Shown: positions 42,672 to 52,400 of the stretch, one piece after another
Layout of the letters: the number at the start of each line of letters is the position of its first letter
Position numbering within the stretch: the first letter of the stretch is position 1
Origin: an uncultured Flavobacteriaceae bacterium
Lineage (GTDB): Bacteria; Bacteroidota; Bacteroidia; Flavobacteriales; Flavobacteriaceae
Direction: 5' to 3'
Length of the DNA stretch: 64,000 nucleotides
Assembly: GCA_943789305.1 (NCBI GenBank)
Contig: CALSTP010000001.1
Location: 1,257,178-1,321,177, forward strand
Made by a program: the position numbers and the translations under genes
The notes under the pieces: model-generated
Database searches by the model: none
What the model saw: only the letters and a program-made list of their open reading frames with translations
Told to the model about the DNA's origin: nothing

Positions 42672-44045
42672 ATGGAAATCAAAAAAATTTATCAGAATCA
42701 AAAAACTTTTTTTGATTCAAATATTACCCAAGCAGTTCCCTATCGAAAAGCTGCATTAAAAAAATTACTACATACCATAGAAAATAAAGAAGATGCCATT
42801 TATAAAGCTTTGTTTGAAGATCTTAAAAAATCGGAATACGAGTCATTAATTACTGAGGTTTTTATTATTAAAAAAGAAATTAAGACCACACTAAATAACC
42901 TGAATTCTTGGACCAAAACAAAACGTATTGCTTCTTCATTGATAAATTATCCAACTCAAGATTATTTAATTCCAGAACCTTATGGTTGTACGTTACAAAT
43001 AAGTCCCTGGAATTACCCTTTTCAGCTGGCACTAGTTTCAGTAATTAATGCAGTTGGCGCAGGAAATACTGTAGTTCTAAAGCCCTCGGAATACGCACCT
43101 AAAACTTCTGCAATCGTCGAAGAAATTATCGGGGAATCTTTTGTGCCAGAACATGTTTGTGTTGTTCAGGGAGACGCTCAGGTGTCATCAGAATTATTGA
43201 AACTTCGCTGGGATTATGTTTTCTTTACAGGGAGTACTCATGTAGGTAAAATTGTTGCCCAAGCTGCAGCTAAACACCTCACTCCCTACACTCTTGAATT
43301 GGGAGGAAAAAATCCTTGTATTATAGATCAAACTGCTTCCGTTAACTTGACTGCTCGAAGAATTGTTTGGGGAAAGTATGTGAATTGTGGTCAAACTTGC
43401 ATCGCTCCCGATTACCTATTGGTTCATCAATCTAAAGTTTCGGAATTGAGTCAAGCGTTGATTCTTGAAATTAAAAAAGCTTTTGGTGAAGATCCACTAA
43501 AATCATCTAGTTACGGTAAAATAATTAGTCAAAAACATTTGTTACACCTCAAGAAAATGCTTGAGGGGGAATCCATAATTTATGGAGGAAAGATGAATGA
43601 AGAAGAATTATATTTAGAACCAACTCTAATCGACCAACCCGATTTGGATAGTGAGATAATGAAAGATGAAATTTTTGGTCCTCTCCTACCTATTTTGAGT
43701 TATGAAAATGAGAAGGAGTTAAAACCCATCATCAATCGTTATGAAAAACCACTTGGTTTTTATGTTTTTAGCAAAAGAAACTCTTTCATTAAAAAAATAC
43801 AGCAAGAATATTCATTTGGAGGTGGAGTTTCTAATGACACTGTAATTCAATTTTCGAACGATAAACTTCCTTTTGGAGGAGTTGGTCACAGTGGAACAGG
43901 AGCTTATCACGGGAAATATGGTTTTGATACCTTTACCCATTACAAACCATTTGTTAAAAAGGCCCTTTGGCTTGACTTACCCCTAAGATACGCACCCTAC
44001 CCGAAATCCTTTACCCTTTTAAAGAAAATACTAGGGCTCATATAA
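42672..44045 (+). CDS. Aldehyde dehydrogenase (ALDH3-like)
   Basis: The 457-residue product is of the short class-3 type. Conserved blocks are ISPWNYPFQL, GNTVVLKPSE, FFTGSTHVGK, LELGGKNPC with Glu209, and NCGQTCIAPDY with nucleophile Cys243. The C-terminal FGGVGHSGTGAYHGKYGFDTF and a hydrophobic tail suggest a fatty or medium-chain aldehyde substrate. It oxidises aldehydes to acids with NAD(P)+. It is divergent from the nitrilase/mut operon with a 149-base gap, and is followed 24 bases later by the B12-like protein, with which it is probably co-transcribed. Confidence 0.93.
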   Translation: MEIKKIYQNQKTFFDSNITQAVPYRKAALKKLLHTIENKEDAIYKALFEDLKKSEYESLITEVFIIKKEIKTTLNNLNSWTKTKRIASSLINYPTQDYLIPEPYGCTLQISPWNYPFQLALVSVINAVGAGNTVVLKPSEYAPKTSAIVEEIIGESFVPEHVCVVQGDAQVSSELLKLRWDYVFFTGSTHVGKIVAQAAAKHLTPYTLELGGKNPCIIDQTASVNLTARRIVWGKYVNCGQTCIAPDYLLVHQSKVSELSQALILEIKKAFGEDPLKSSSYGKIISQKHLLHLKKMLEGESIIYGGKMNEEELYLEPTLIDQPDLDSEIMKDEIFGPLLPILSYENEKELKPIINRYEKPLGFYVFSKRNSFIKKIQQEYSFGGGVSNDTVIQFSNDKLPFGGVGHSGTGAYHGKYGFDTFTHYKPFVKKALWLDLPLRYAPYPKSFTLLKKILGLI

Positions 44046-44069
44046 AACATAACGCTATGGATTAATGCC

Positions 44070-44495
44070 ATGTTAAAAAAAATTATAAACAATTTCATTA
44101 AGAGTCACGGGCGAAGGCCTAGGGTATTGATTTGTAATTTTGAACCAACTGAAAAATCGGTAGAGTATTCCGATTTAGCTATACAGTATGCAAATAATGG
44201 TTTTGATGTAGACCTCGCTCCCTTTAATTCAGAACTAAGTCATATACTCAAACAATCTATTGAAAATGATGTGCACTTTATTCATCTTCATCTAAATTCA
44301 TATAAGAATAAAAAAATAATTTCAGAGTTAAAAAAGAAGCTGAATCAAAGGAAAAAAATCGATATTTTATTCATTGTGTCAACTGAAAATGAAACGCATG
44401 AAATCATAAAAGGCAACATTCTTTATTTATCGATTAAAAACAAACGATTAAAACGATCTCTTCCTAAAATACTCGATGCATTGCAGTTGAAGTGA
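44070..44495 (+). CDS. Stand-alone degenerate B12-binding-like domain protein
   Basis: The 141-residue protein aligns without gaps from GRRPR (residue 14) to GFDVD (residue 44) with the C-terminal domain of MutB, and continues to resemble it (IENDVHFIHLHLNS against [14 protein letters not shown]). All three key positions of D-x-H-x-x-G are replaced: Asp by Thr27, His by Lys29, Gly by Glu32. The later Gly-rich loops are also lost, so it should not bind cobalamin. It could be a split C-terminal domain of the short MutA, a scaffold for MeaB, or a decayed paralogue. Its stop codon is one base from that of meaB on the other strand. Confidence 0.75.
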   Translation: MLKKIINNFIKSHGRRPRVLICNFEPTEKSVEYSDLAIQYANNGFDVDLAPFNSELSHILKQSIENDVHFIHLHLNSYKNKKIISELKKKLNQRKKIDILFIVSTENETHEIIKGNILYLSIKNKRLKRSLPKILDALQLK

Positions 44496-44496
44496 A

Positions 44497-45507
44497 TTAG
44501 GTATTCGGAAAGAGTTTAAGCAATAGCTTTTCCAATCTTTTTGAAGCCTCCAGAGGGGTAAGTTCCTCTTGTTCAACTTCCTGATTTATCAGGGATATAC
44601 CTTGATTGAGTTTGGGATTTTCTTCCAGAAAACGCTTGAGTTGATCTTGCTGAAGTTCTAGATGCCACTTTATATTTTGAGCAGCTCTCTTTTTTTCAAA
44701 ATACCCGGAGTTTTGGGTTTGTTCTACATAATTAACAACCATTTTCCACAACTCTGATATCCCTTTATTTTCCTTTGAGGAACAAGTCATCGCTACAGGA
44801 TTCCATTGAGATTCCTTTGGAGGAAATAAAGCAAACATTTTTTTAAAATTTGCAGCTTCATGACTTGCTTGGTTTATCTTATCTTGGTCAGCTTTGTGAA
44901 CTACTAACAAATCAATATGTTCATAAATCCCTCTTTTGATTGCCTGAAGGTCATCGCCTCCACCAACAATTTGAAGCATCATAAAAAAATCAACCATAGA
45001 ATGAACTGCTGTTTCTGACTGTCCAACTCCTACAGTTTCAATTAAAATAATGTCATAGCCTGCGGCTTCACACAAATAAACAGCTTCACGTGTGTTTTGG
45101 GTTACTCCCCCTAAATTAGATTTTGAAGGAGATGGTCGGATAAAAGCTTGTTTGGATCGACTCAAAAGTTCCATCCGGGTTTTATCTCCCAAGATGCTCC
45201 CATGGTTTAACTCACTACTCGGATCGACAGCCAAAACAGCTACTTTCTTCTGGTGTTTTTCGATTAAATAGGTTCCCAAACTTTCTATCAATGTACTTTT
45301 ACCAGCTCCTGGAGTGCCTGTAATCCCAATCCGTATTGAAGACCCAGAATTTGGGATTAACTCGGCGAGTAAATCTCGAAACTGATTTCTATGCAAGGAT
45401 AAAGTACTTTCGCCAAGGGTTATTGCTCGACTTAAAAAAGAGGAATTACCCTTAGAAATCTCTTCTATAAAATTATGTAAGTCAATACGTTGAGGTTTAT
45501 TTTCCAT
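44497..45507 (-). CDS. meaB: MeaB/ArgK-type GTPase, methylmalonyl-CoA mutase chaperone
   Basis: The 336-residue product is a G3E P-loop GTPase: Walker A GITGTPGAGKST (near residue 58), VLAVDPSS, GSILGDKTRM, ETVGVGQSE (switch region) and VVHKADQD (base recognition). MeaB gates transfer of adenosylcobalamin into the mutase and protects it from inactivation. It is four bases downstream of mce and belongs with mutAB located 4 kb away. C-terminal helices ending LLKLFPNT provide the dimer arm. Confidence 0.96.
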   Translation of the reverse strand: MENKPQRIDLHNFIEEISKGNSSFLSRAITLGESTLSLHRNQFRDLLAELIPNSGSSIRIGITGTPGAGKSTLIESLGTYLIEKHQKKVAVLAVDPSSELNHGSILGDKTRMELLSRSKQAFIRPSPSKSNLGGVTQNTREAVYLCEAAGYDIILIETVGVGQSETAVHSMVDFFMMLQIVGGGDDLQAIKRGIYEHIDLLVVHKADQDKINQASHEAANFKKMFALFPPKESQWNPVAMTCSSKENKGISELWKMVVNYVEQTQNSGYFEKKRAAQNIKWHLELQQDQLKRFLEENPKLNQGISLINQEVEQEELTPLEASKRLEKLLLKLFPNT

Positions 45508-45510
45508 AAA

Positions 45511-45912
45511 TCAACATATTTCTTGGCACAACTCGATCAGAACCCCATTGGTTGTTTTGGGGTGAAAAAAAATAACAAGTTTGTTGTCCGCTCCTATTGA
45601 AGGTTCGTCATCAAGAGCTTTAAAACCTTCCTTTTTTAAACGTTTTATTTCTGCTCGAATATCCTTTACTTCAAAAGCAATATGGTGAATTCCTTCTCCT
45701 TTTTTATCAATAAATTTAGAAATTGGACTCGATGGGTCTGTTGCTGCAACTAATTCAATTTTCTGGTCTGCCATTTTGAAAAATGAAGTCCGTACTTTTT
45801 GATTGGAAATGTCTTCAATTTTGTAACAACTTGTGTTTAATAAAGCCTCAAAAAGTCTATTTGAAGATTCTAAATCGCTAACAGCTATTCCTATATGATC
45901 GATTCCTTTCAT
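45511..45912 (-). CDS. mce: Methylmalonyl-CoA epimerase
   Basis: The 133-residue product is a VOC-superfamily protein of normal length with two beta-alpha-beta-beta-beta halves. Metal-binding residues are His6 (IDHIGIAV), the second His of GIHHIAFEV, and the Glu in GVLIELCQ. It interconverts (S)- and (R)-methylmalonyl-CoA so that the product of propionyl-CoA carboxylase can be used by MutAB. It lies between the HTH peptide gene and meaB with gaps of about 2-3 bases, so all three are co-transcribed. Confidence 0.95.
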   Translation of the reverse strand: MKGIDHIGIAVSDLESSNRLFEALLNTSCYKIEDISNQKVRTSFFKMADQKIELVAATDPSSPISKFIDKKGEGIHHIAFEVKDIRAEIKRLKKEGFKALDDEPSIGADNKLVIFFHPKTTNGVLIELCQEIC

Positions 45913-45914
45913 TT

Positions 45915-46127
45915 CTATTTATTGTCTTGGTTTTGAAAGGGCTTTAAAACTTTAGGGTCAGGAGCATGGGTCAGAAAAGCATCGTATGTCTTTTTGTTTT
46001 TGTATATCATACGCTTGACAGCACTAGTGCTACAACTGTACTTTTTTGCCAAACGAGCTATAGAATGATACTCTCTTTCACAAGGCTTAATAATATCCCA
46101 TTTTGAGAGTTTAGAAGATGTTTTCAT
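45915..46127 (-). CDS. Small helix-turn-helix protein
   Basis: The 70-residue basic product has a clear helix-turn-helix pattern in the middle (SIARLAKKYSCSTSAVKRMIYKNKKTYDAFL). No family name can be given. It is the first gene of the mce-meaB unit, with its stop two bases from the mce start. It could be a regulator of the methylmalonyl genes or a small nucleic-acid-binding protein that merely shares the operon. A TACCTTTG promoter -7 box lies only a few bases upstream, which would give an almost leaderless mRNA. Confidence 0.65.
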   Translation of the reverse strand: MKTSSKLSKWDIIKPCEREYHSIARLAKKYSCSTSAVKRMIYKNKKTYDAFLTHAPDPKVLKPFQNQDNK

Positions 46128-46131
46128 AATT

Positions 46132-46139
46132 CAAAGGTA
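46132..46139 (-). promoter_or_regulatory. Possible -7 promoter element for HTH-mce-meaB
   Basis: On the minus strand TACCTTTG matches TANNTTTG exactly, but no TTTG lies 19 bases upstream (ATAA there). Transcription would start at or next to the ATG at 46127. Confidence 0.35.
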
Positions 46140-46297
46140 GTCCAAAAGCTTAACTTCATTATATATATTTCTAATAGAGCTAATCAAAATCTTGATTTTT
46201 TATTTTAAGACAGTAAAAATCTCATAGAATTCCCTTGGTATTGTTTCTTAATTTGTTCTTTAATTCTTATTTTTAAGCCAACAAAAAAAATATTATA

Positions 46298-46591
46298 ATG
46301 AGTAACGAAGTATTTGATCAATTGAAAGAGAAAGCAGAATCTGCAGAAGCAATAGGAGGTACTCTGAAATTTGAGGTTGGGGACATAATTGTCTATGTAG
46401 ACGGGACCGGTAATTCTAACATTGTTTCCCAAGAAGATAAGGAAGCGGATTGTACTATATCTGCTTCGGCAGACGTATTAATGGATATAAAAAATGGTGA
46501 TTTAAATCCGATGATGGCTGTTATGGGTGGTAAAATTAAAATAGGTGGTGATATGGGCCTAGCAATGAAAGTTCAATCATTGTTAGCTTAA
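46298..46591 (+). CDS. SCP2 sterol/lipid-carrier domain protein
   Basis: The 97-residue product is a single SCP2-fold domain: a leading helix (FDQLKEKAESAEAIGGTLKFEV), strands (DIIVYVDGTGNSNIV, ADCTISASADVLMDI) and the hallmark NPMMAVMGGKIKIGGDMGLAMKVQSLL. Single-domain bacterial members bind lipids or acyl-CoA in the cytoplasm. It is divergent from the HTH-mce-meaB operon and 80 bases upstream of the giant surface protein gene; acyl-CoA metabolism would link it with the mut genes, but this is only context. Confidence 0.9.
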   Translation: MSNEVFDQLKEKAESAEAIGGTLKFEVGDIIVYVDGTGNSNIVSQEDKEADCTISASADVLMDIKNGDLNPMMAVMGGKIKIGGDMGLAMKVQSLLA

Positions 46592-46671
46592 TCGTTAATA
46601 AGAACCAATTTACTAATGAATATCCGCAATAGATTTGATTTTATTGCGTTAGGAATGTATTAGAAAGTCTT

Positions 46672-49473
46672 ATGTTAAATTTAAAAAATTCAATTCTATC
46701 TAAATTACTGGTAGTAATTTCTTTGCTTAGTTTTTTCCTGGTTTTTGACGAGGGAATGAATCCCAAAGAGTTACATGAATTTTTTGTAAATAATAGCCCA
46801 TTTAAAGAAACTCAAAAGTTAACTAGAAGTGAACGTAAAGCTAGTGGTTTACCTCCAAATCAATATCATGAACAGTTGTATGATTTAACTTTAAATCCTA
46901 CCACAGGAGTTCCAGATTATTCCAGTAAATTAGAAGCTCAGCAACAAATTGAAAGAGATAAAGATGAGGCAGCTAAATATGCTGTCCCTGGTGAGAGTGT
47001 TGCAACACCGTGGTATGAAGTCGGACCTAAAAATCATTCTGGGAGAACTCGAGCAGCTGTTTGGGATCAAACAGATGGAACTGGAAGAAGAGTTATAGCT
47101 GGAGGAGTTAGTGGTGGTCTATGGAAAAATAACGACATAACAAATTCAACTTCCGAGTGGACAAGAATAAATGGTGTTCCCGGAAATTTAGCTGTATCAG
47201 TTATTGTTCAAGATGAAGATAATCCAAGTCTTCTTTATGTAGGTACAGGAGAAAATTATACAAACGGTGATGCTTTTGGGAATGGTATTTATAAATCAAC
47301 TGATGGAGGGGATAATTGGACTCTTGTTTTTGGAAGAGGTGCATCTACAACAGTAACTAATACTGGTTCAATAGGAAATCTTAGGGTAGAAGGGTTTTTC
47401 TCTGTTAACGATATTGCACTTTATGACCATGATAAAAATCCAGGTACAGAACCCCAAGTATTTGCCGGATTAAGTTCAGTTTATTATTACAGGAGAAGTA
47501 GTGGATTTCTTACTTGGACTGATGAAAATGTTGTTGGATTATACAAATATGATGGGACAAGCTGGGATAGAATAACCAGTGTAAATAACGGTGTAGGTCG
47601 GTTTGAAAATATAAATGATATTGAGGTTCAAGAAGTTTCCAATAGAATATGGTTAAGTACTCAGAGAAGTGCACTAGGAAGTTCATTTGGACTCGGTGGC
47701 AGGTTTTGGTATAGTGACGATGGTATAACTTTTACCAAAGCAAACCCAGGATTTCCTGCGTTTCCATTATCAGGTGTAAACGATAGGAGAAGAACAGAAA
47801 TTGCCTCTAGTCATCAAAATACAGACACTCATTATATAGTTGTTCAAACATCTGGAACAGCATCTGGTACAATTCCGGTTATCTATAAAACTACAGATAA
47901 TTTTACAACCTTCTCTTACATTGAACCTCCATTGGACAAAGATACCGGAATTCCCGATGAAGATTATACAAGGGGTCAATCTGGTTACGATCTTGAAATT
48001 GAAGTTGATCCTTTTAATGATCAAATTCTATATGTTGGAGGTATTGATTGGTTTAGAAGTCAAAATGCTGGTTCAGATTGGTCTCAAATTACCAAATGGT
48101 CTAACAACAATTTACTATCAACTTTGGATTGTTCAGTTGTACATGCTGATCAACACGGATTATATTTTAAACCAGGACCAGGTAATTCTAATGAAGCTAT
48201 TGTAGTGAATGATGGAGGTGTGTATTATTCATCTAGTTTATCTACTGCACCTGCCACTAATACTTTTACTGAGATGGAAAAAAATATGATAACCACTCAG
48301 TTTTATGCTGTTGCTCAATCTCCTACTGATTTTGCAGGTGCAGATTGGATTATAGGAGGAACTCAAGATAACGGAACTTATTCCGTAATAAATTCAAATC
48401 AAAATAAGACTGATGGTACTGAAATTCAAACTGGTGACGGTGGGGATACTTTCTTTGATCAGGTAGGTGGCCATTATTATATTTCAAGTTACGTACGAAA
48501 TAATTCAATACTTAGAGGTAATTTTGATGCTCTTGGAAATATTGATATAAATTTGGGGTGGGGTGCTTTTGAAGCTATGAACAACGGAATCGACAATCTA
48601 AGCTCCGACCTTGGTATTCCTAATGATGAAGGGAGTTTTATAAATCCTGCTGCATTGGATTCTAATCAGGATGTTTATTTTTCAAATGCTGGAAATTCGA
48701 GTGGTGCGAATTCCATCAGAGTTATAACTGGCCTTGAAAGAGGTGGTACTCCAGCCACTTTTCTTATTCCGTCGGTATCTACTGGTGCTGATTTTGTAAC
48801 TGCTCTAGAGGTATCACCCTTCACAACTGATCGAACTACTCTTTTTGTGGGCTTGAAAAGTGGTGAAGTAAAAAAAATAACTAATGCTCAAAATCTTGGT
48901 TTACATGTAATTACTTCAGTTTATAGTCAATTAGGAAGTGTCTCAGATATTCAGTTTGGAGATAATGAAAATGAAATTTATTTAACATATTATAACTACG
49001 GTTTAAATGCAGCTAATAATAGTAACATAAGATATACTAATAATGGCTTTGCAGGTGGGGTATCATCAAACAAGGAAGGTGACTTACCTGATATCCCTGT
49101 TTTGACCATTCTAAATAATCCATTTGAAGATGATGAGGTTATTGTAGGAACGGATTTAGGAGTCTGGAGAACAGCAAATTTTAGTGCAGCTAATCCCAAT
49201 TGGACTTCCGCATACGAAGGAATGCAGGATGTTGCTGTGCGCGATTTAGACTACAGAGGCGTTTCTGCTCTTGATAATCGTGTTTTAGCTGCCTCATATG
49301 GTAGAGGTGTTTTTGTGGGATCTTTCACATCAAATTCCAATCCACCAATAACTGTAGCTGATAATATCACAGTTGCTGAAGGTGGAACAGCAACAACAAC
49401 TACTGGAGGAGCTACGTCTGTATTATCAAATGATAGTGATCCTGATGGACGACCCAATCAACGACTGATCTAG
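46672..49473 (+). CDS. Giant surface protein, N-terminal part (BNR/VPS10-like propeller), broken by frameshift
   Basis: The 933 codons begin with a hydrophobic signal segment (ILSKLLVVISLLSFFLVF) and a pro-region, followed by a sialidase/VPS10-like propeller with BNR boxes (GIYKSTDGGDNWTLVFG, DWFRSQNAGSDWSQI, LGVWRTANFSAANPNWTSAYEG). The first cadherin/Ig-like repeat begins near residue 893 (ITVAEGGTATTTTGGATSVLSNDSDPDG) and ends at TAG (49471-49473) within it. The repeat resumes in the same frame at 49498, so this and the next entry are one gene of about 2160 codons. Probably a cell-surface adhesin. Confidence 0.85.
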   Translation: MLNLKNSILSKLLVVISLLSFFLVFDEGMNPKELHEFFVNNSPFKETQKLTRSERKASGLPPNQYHEQLYDLTLNPTTGVPDYSSKLEAQQQIERDKDEAAKYAVPGESVATPWYEVGPKNHSGRTRAAVWDQTDGTGRRVIAGGVSGGLWKNNDITNSTSEWTRINGVPGNLAVSVIVQDEDNPSLLYVGTGENYTNGDAFGNGIYKSTDGGDNWTLVFGRGASTTVTNTGSIGNLRVEGFFSVNDIALYDHDKNPGTEPQVFAGLSSVYYYRRSSGFLTWTDENVVGLYKYDGTSWDRITSVNNGVGRFENINDIEVQEVSNRIWLSTQRSALGSSFGLGGRFWYSDDGITFTKANPGFPAFPLSGVNDRRRTEIASSHQNTDTHYIVVQTSGTASGTIPVIYKTTDNFTTFSYIEPPLDKDTGIPDEDYTRGQSGYDLEIEVDPFNDQILYVGGIDWFRSQNAGSDWSQITKWSNNNLLSTLDCSVVHADQHGLYFKPGPGNSNEAIVVNDGGVYYSSSLSTAPATNTFTEMEKNMITTQFYAVAQSPTDFAGADWIIGGTQDNGTYSVINSNQNKTDGTEIQTGDGGDTFFDQVGGHYYISSYVRNNSILRGNFDALGNIDINLGWGAFEAMNNGIDNLSSDLGIPNDEGSFINPAALDSNQDVYFSNAGNSSGANSIRVITGLERGGTPATFLIPSVSTGADFVTALEVSPFTTDRTTLFVGLKSGEVKKITNAQNLGLHVITSVYSQLGSVSDIQFGDNENEIYLTYYNYGLNAANNSNIRYTNNGFAGGVSSNKEGDLPDIPVLTILNNPFEDDEVIVGTDLGVWRTANFSAANPNWTSAYEGMQDVAVRDLDYRGVSALDNRVLAASYGRGVFVGSFTSNSNPPITVADNITVAEGGTATTTTGGATSVLSNDSDPDGRPNQRLI

Positions 49474-49488
49474 TTTCTACCACATTAA

Positions 49489-52400
49489 ACGGTACTTCTA
49501 ACACTGTCACCAAGCGGTACTGGATCATTTACATACACCCACAACGATACAGAAACGACAACTGACACTTTCTGGTACCGAGCATATGATGGTGCTGTTT
49601 ATGGAAATACTGTTTCAGTAACCATAAACATTACCCCTGTTAATGAGTGCCCTATTGTTCAAAATCCTCTTTCCAATGTAACGGTTCCAGAGGACGCCTC
49701 GGACACCGTCATTCCAATTACCAATATATTTAATGACCCTGAGAGTAATATTTTAACTTATACAGTAACAAATACAAATGCTGCATTAGTAACTGTAAGT
49801 TTAGATACAACTACTTTAACACTAAATTACGCATCTGATGCAACAGGAACCGCAACAATTACAATTTTTGCAAATGATTCTGGATGTGGGTCACTTGTTC
49901 CTCACGAATTTCTGGTAACTGTAAATTCTGATAATGACCTTCCTATTGGAGTTTCAGACACAGTTACAGTTACTGAAGGAGGAACCGTTACTGTAACAAC
50001 AGCAGGAGCTACTTCTGTTCTCTTCAATGACACAGATTTGGAGAATCACACTCTTACAGTGGGTATTGGAAAAGGGGCAATAGCTCCATCTGTATCCAAA
50101 GGTTCAATTAACTTGTTAAATGATGGGTCTTTCACTTATACACACAATGGAAATCAAAATCCTGGCGATATCTTTACCACTGATTCGTTCTTATATCGTC
50201 CTTTTGACTTAGGTGCTGGACCTGATGCTGGTTTTGGAAATACTACAACGGTTACTATTCAAATCCTTCATACCAACGACTGTCCAATTATTAATATACC
50301 GATCAATGACTTCAACGCAATGGAAGATGATCCTGATTTAGAAATTGATATTAGCTCAGTGTTTTCTGATGAAGAAAATGATGCAATTACATTAACCGTA
50401 AGCAGTACAAATTTAGCATTACTCTCTGCTACAAAATCTTCTGCTACAACTCTGACAATTGATTATGTTGATAATATGACTGGTAGTAGTACAATAATAT
50501 TGTATGCCACAGATAATACAGCTGAATGCTCAACTTTAGTCAGTTCTACCTTTGTAATTTCTGTAGAACCTGAAAATGACACCCCGGTTGGTGTTCCCGA
50601 TACCATCACAGTATTTGAGGGAAGTTCTGTTACAACAACAACCGCCGGAAATTCGGTACTTGTAAACGATACAGATACTGAAGGAGATAATTTAACAGTA
50701 ATTAAATTAACAGATCCTTTGTGGCATCAAGAGGGTGGTGCTAATTTTACTTTACAAGCGAGCGGAACATTTATTTATAATCACGATAGCAGTGAAACAA
50801 CTACGGATAGTTTTACATATCGACTCACTGACTCATTCACTACCACAGACGTTCTTGTTACAATTAACATAATTCCAGTTAATGACTGTCCTGAAGTTAC
50901 AGTACCACCACTCCCTGATGTTAATGTGCCAGAAGATTCAGTAGACACGGTAATCAATCTAAACGATTATTTCACAGATGCTGAAAATGATCCTTTATCA
51001 TATTCATTTACAAATGACGATACAAGTCTAGTAACTGTAACGCTATTAGCAGAAAATTTAACAATCGATTATATCCCTGAGCAAAATGGAACGACAACAA
51101 TAACCATATTTGTGGATGATTCACAGGGTTGTAATACCACTCAAGATGTCTTCATTGTTAATGTAGCAGATGTGAATGATGTGCCGGTTTCAACCGTTAA
51201 CTCTCTTATAGTTGATGAAGGAGGTACAGTCACAACCACCACAAATGGATTCTCAAGCTTATTAGATAATGACATAGATGCAGAAGGCGAAACCTTAACA
51301 GCAATAGAAGTAACATCTCCTGTAAATGGTAGCTTAACATTACTTTCTTCAGGTACATTTCAGTATGTTCATAACGGGTCGGAAACTACAACAGACTCCT
51401 TTCAATATAAAGCAAATGATGGAATTGATGATGGAAATACTGTAACGGTTAGTATAACAATAAATCCAGTTAATGATTGTCCAGTATGGAACGATTCTTC
51501 ATTTGCAACCCAAATAAATACAGTTACAAGAGCTGAAGATTTCACAAACTTCAATTGGCTAACACCTCTGCAAAATTATGTAACAGATCCAGACAATCCA
51601 TCTCATACAATTACGGTTTCCTACACCAACAGTGATATTGTTTCAATCTCAATAGGTGGATTAGGACGGTTATTCTTCTCAAGCATTCCAAATCAACATG
51701 GAAGCTCTACAGGTACAATCACCATTGATGATGGAACATGTAAACTTTACCAACCAATCAGTATAACAATTTCACCAATAAACGACTGTCCAACACTCGA
51801 TAATCCAGTAGATGATGTTTCAGTAACTGAAGATGAACCTGATAGATACGTTCCATTAGCTGACATATTTTCAGATGTTGATGTGGCAGATGTATTAACC
51901 TACACCGCTACACCAGGGGATTCAAGCTTAATTGCAACAAGTATTACTTCAACAGCATTAATTATTGACTTTTTACTTAATCAAAACGGAAGTACTTTTG
52001 TTAGCTTAATGGTAAGTGATGGTGATGATAATTGTACTGTTGATGATCTATTTAACGTAACCGTAGTTCAAGAAAATGACCAACCCACAGGAGTTGAAGA
52101 TTTAATCAGCGTTGTCAATGGAGGAACAATAAGTGTTCTAAATGATGGGGCTACTAATTCGGTATTATCCAATGACAGTGATCCAGAAAGTGATCCTATA
52201 ACAGCTGTATTGGCTTCACCACCAAATAACGGAACCTTGACATTTTTAAATAATGGAAATTTTACGTATACCCATGATGGGTCTGCTACTACAACGGATA
52301 GTTTTACTTACACACCCCGAGATTTTGGAGGTATTGGAAATACTACTACGGTTACGATTTACATCAATAATTTACCTGTTGGAGTTGCTGATACAATCCA

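Noticed and set aside
49449-49497. Programmed frameshifting in the giant surface protein gene
   Set aside because: Two shifts in opposite directions would be needed within 50 bases, with no slippery heptamer or hairpin at either point. Indels or sequence errors explain it better.
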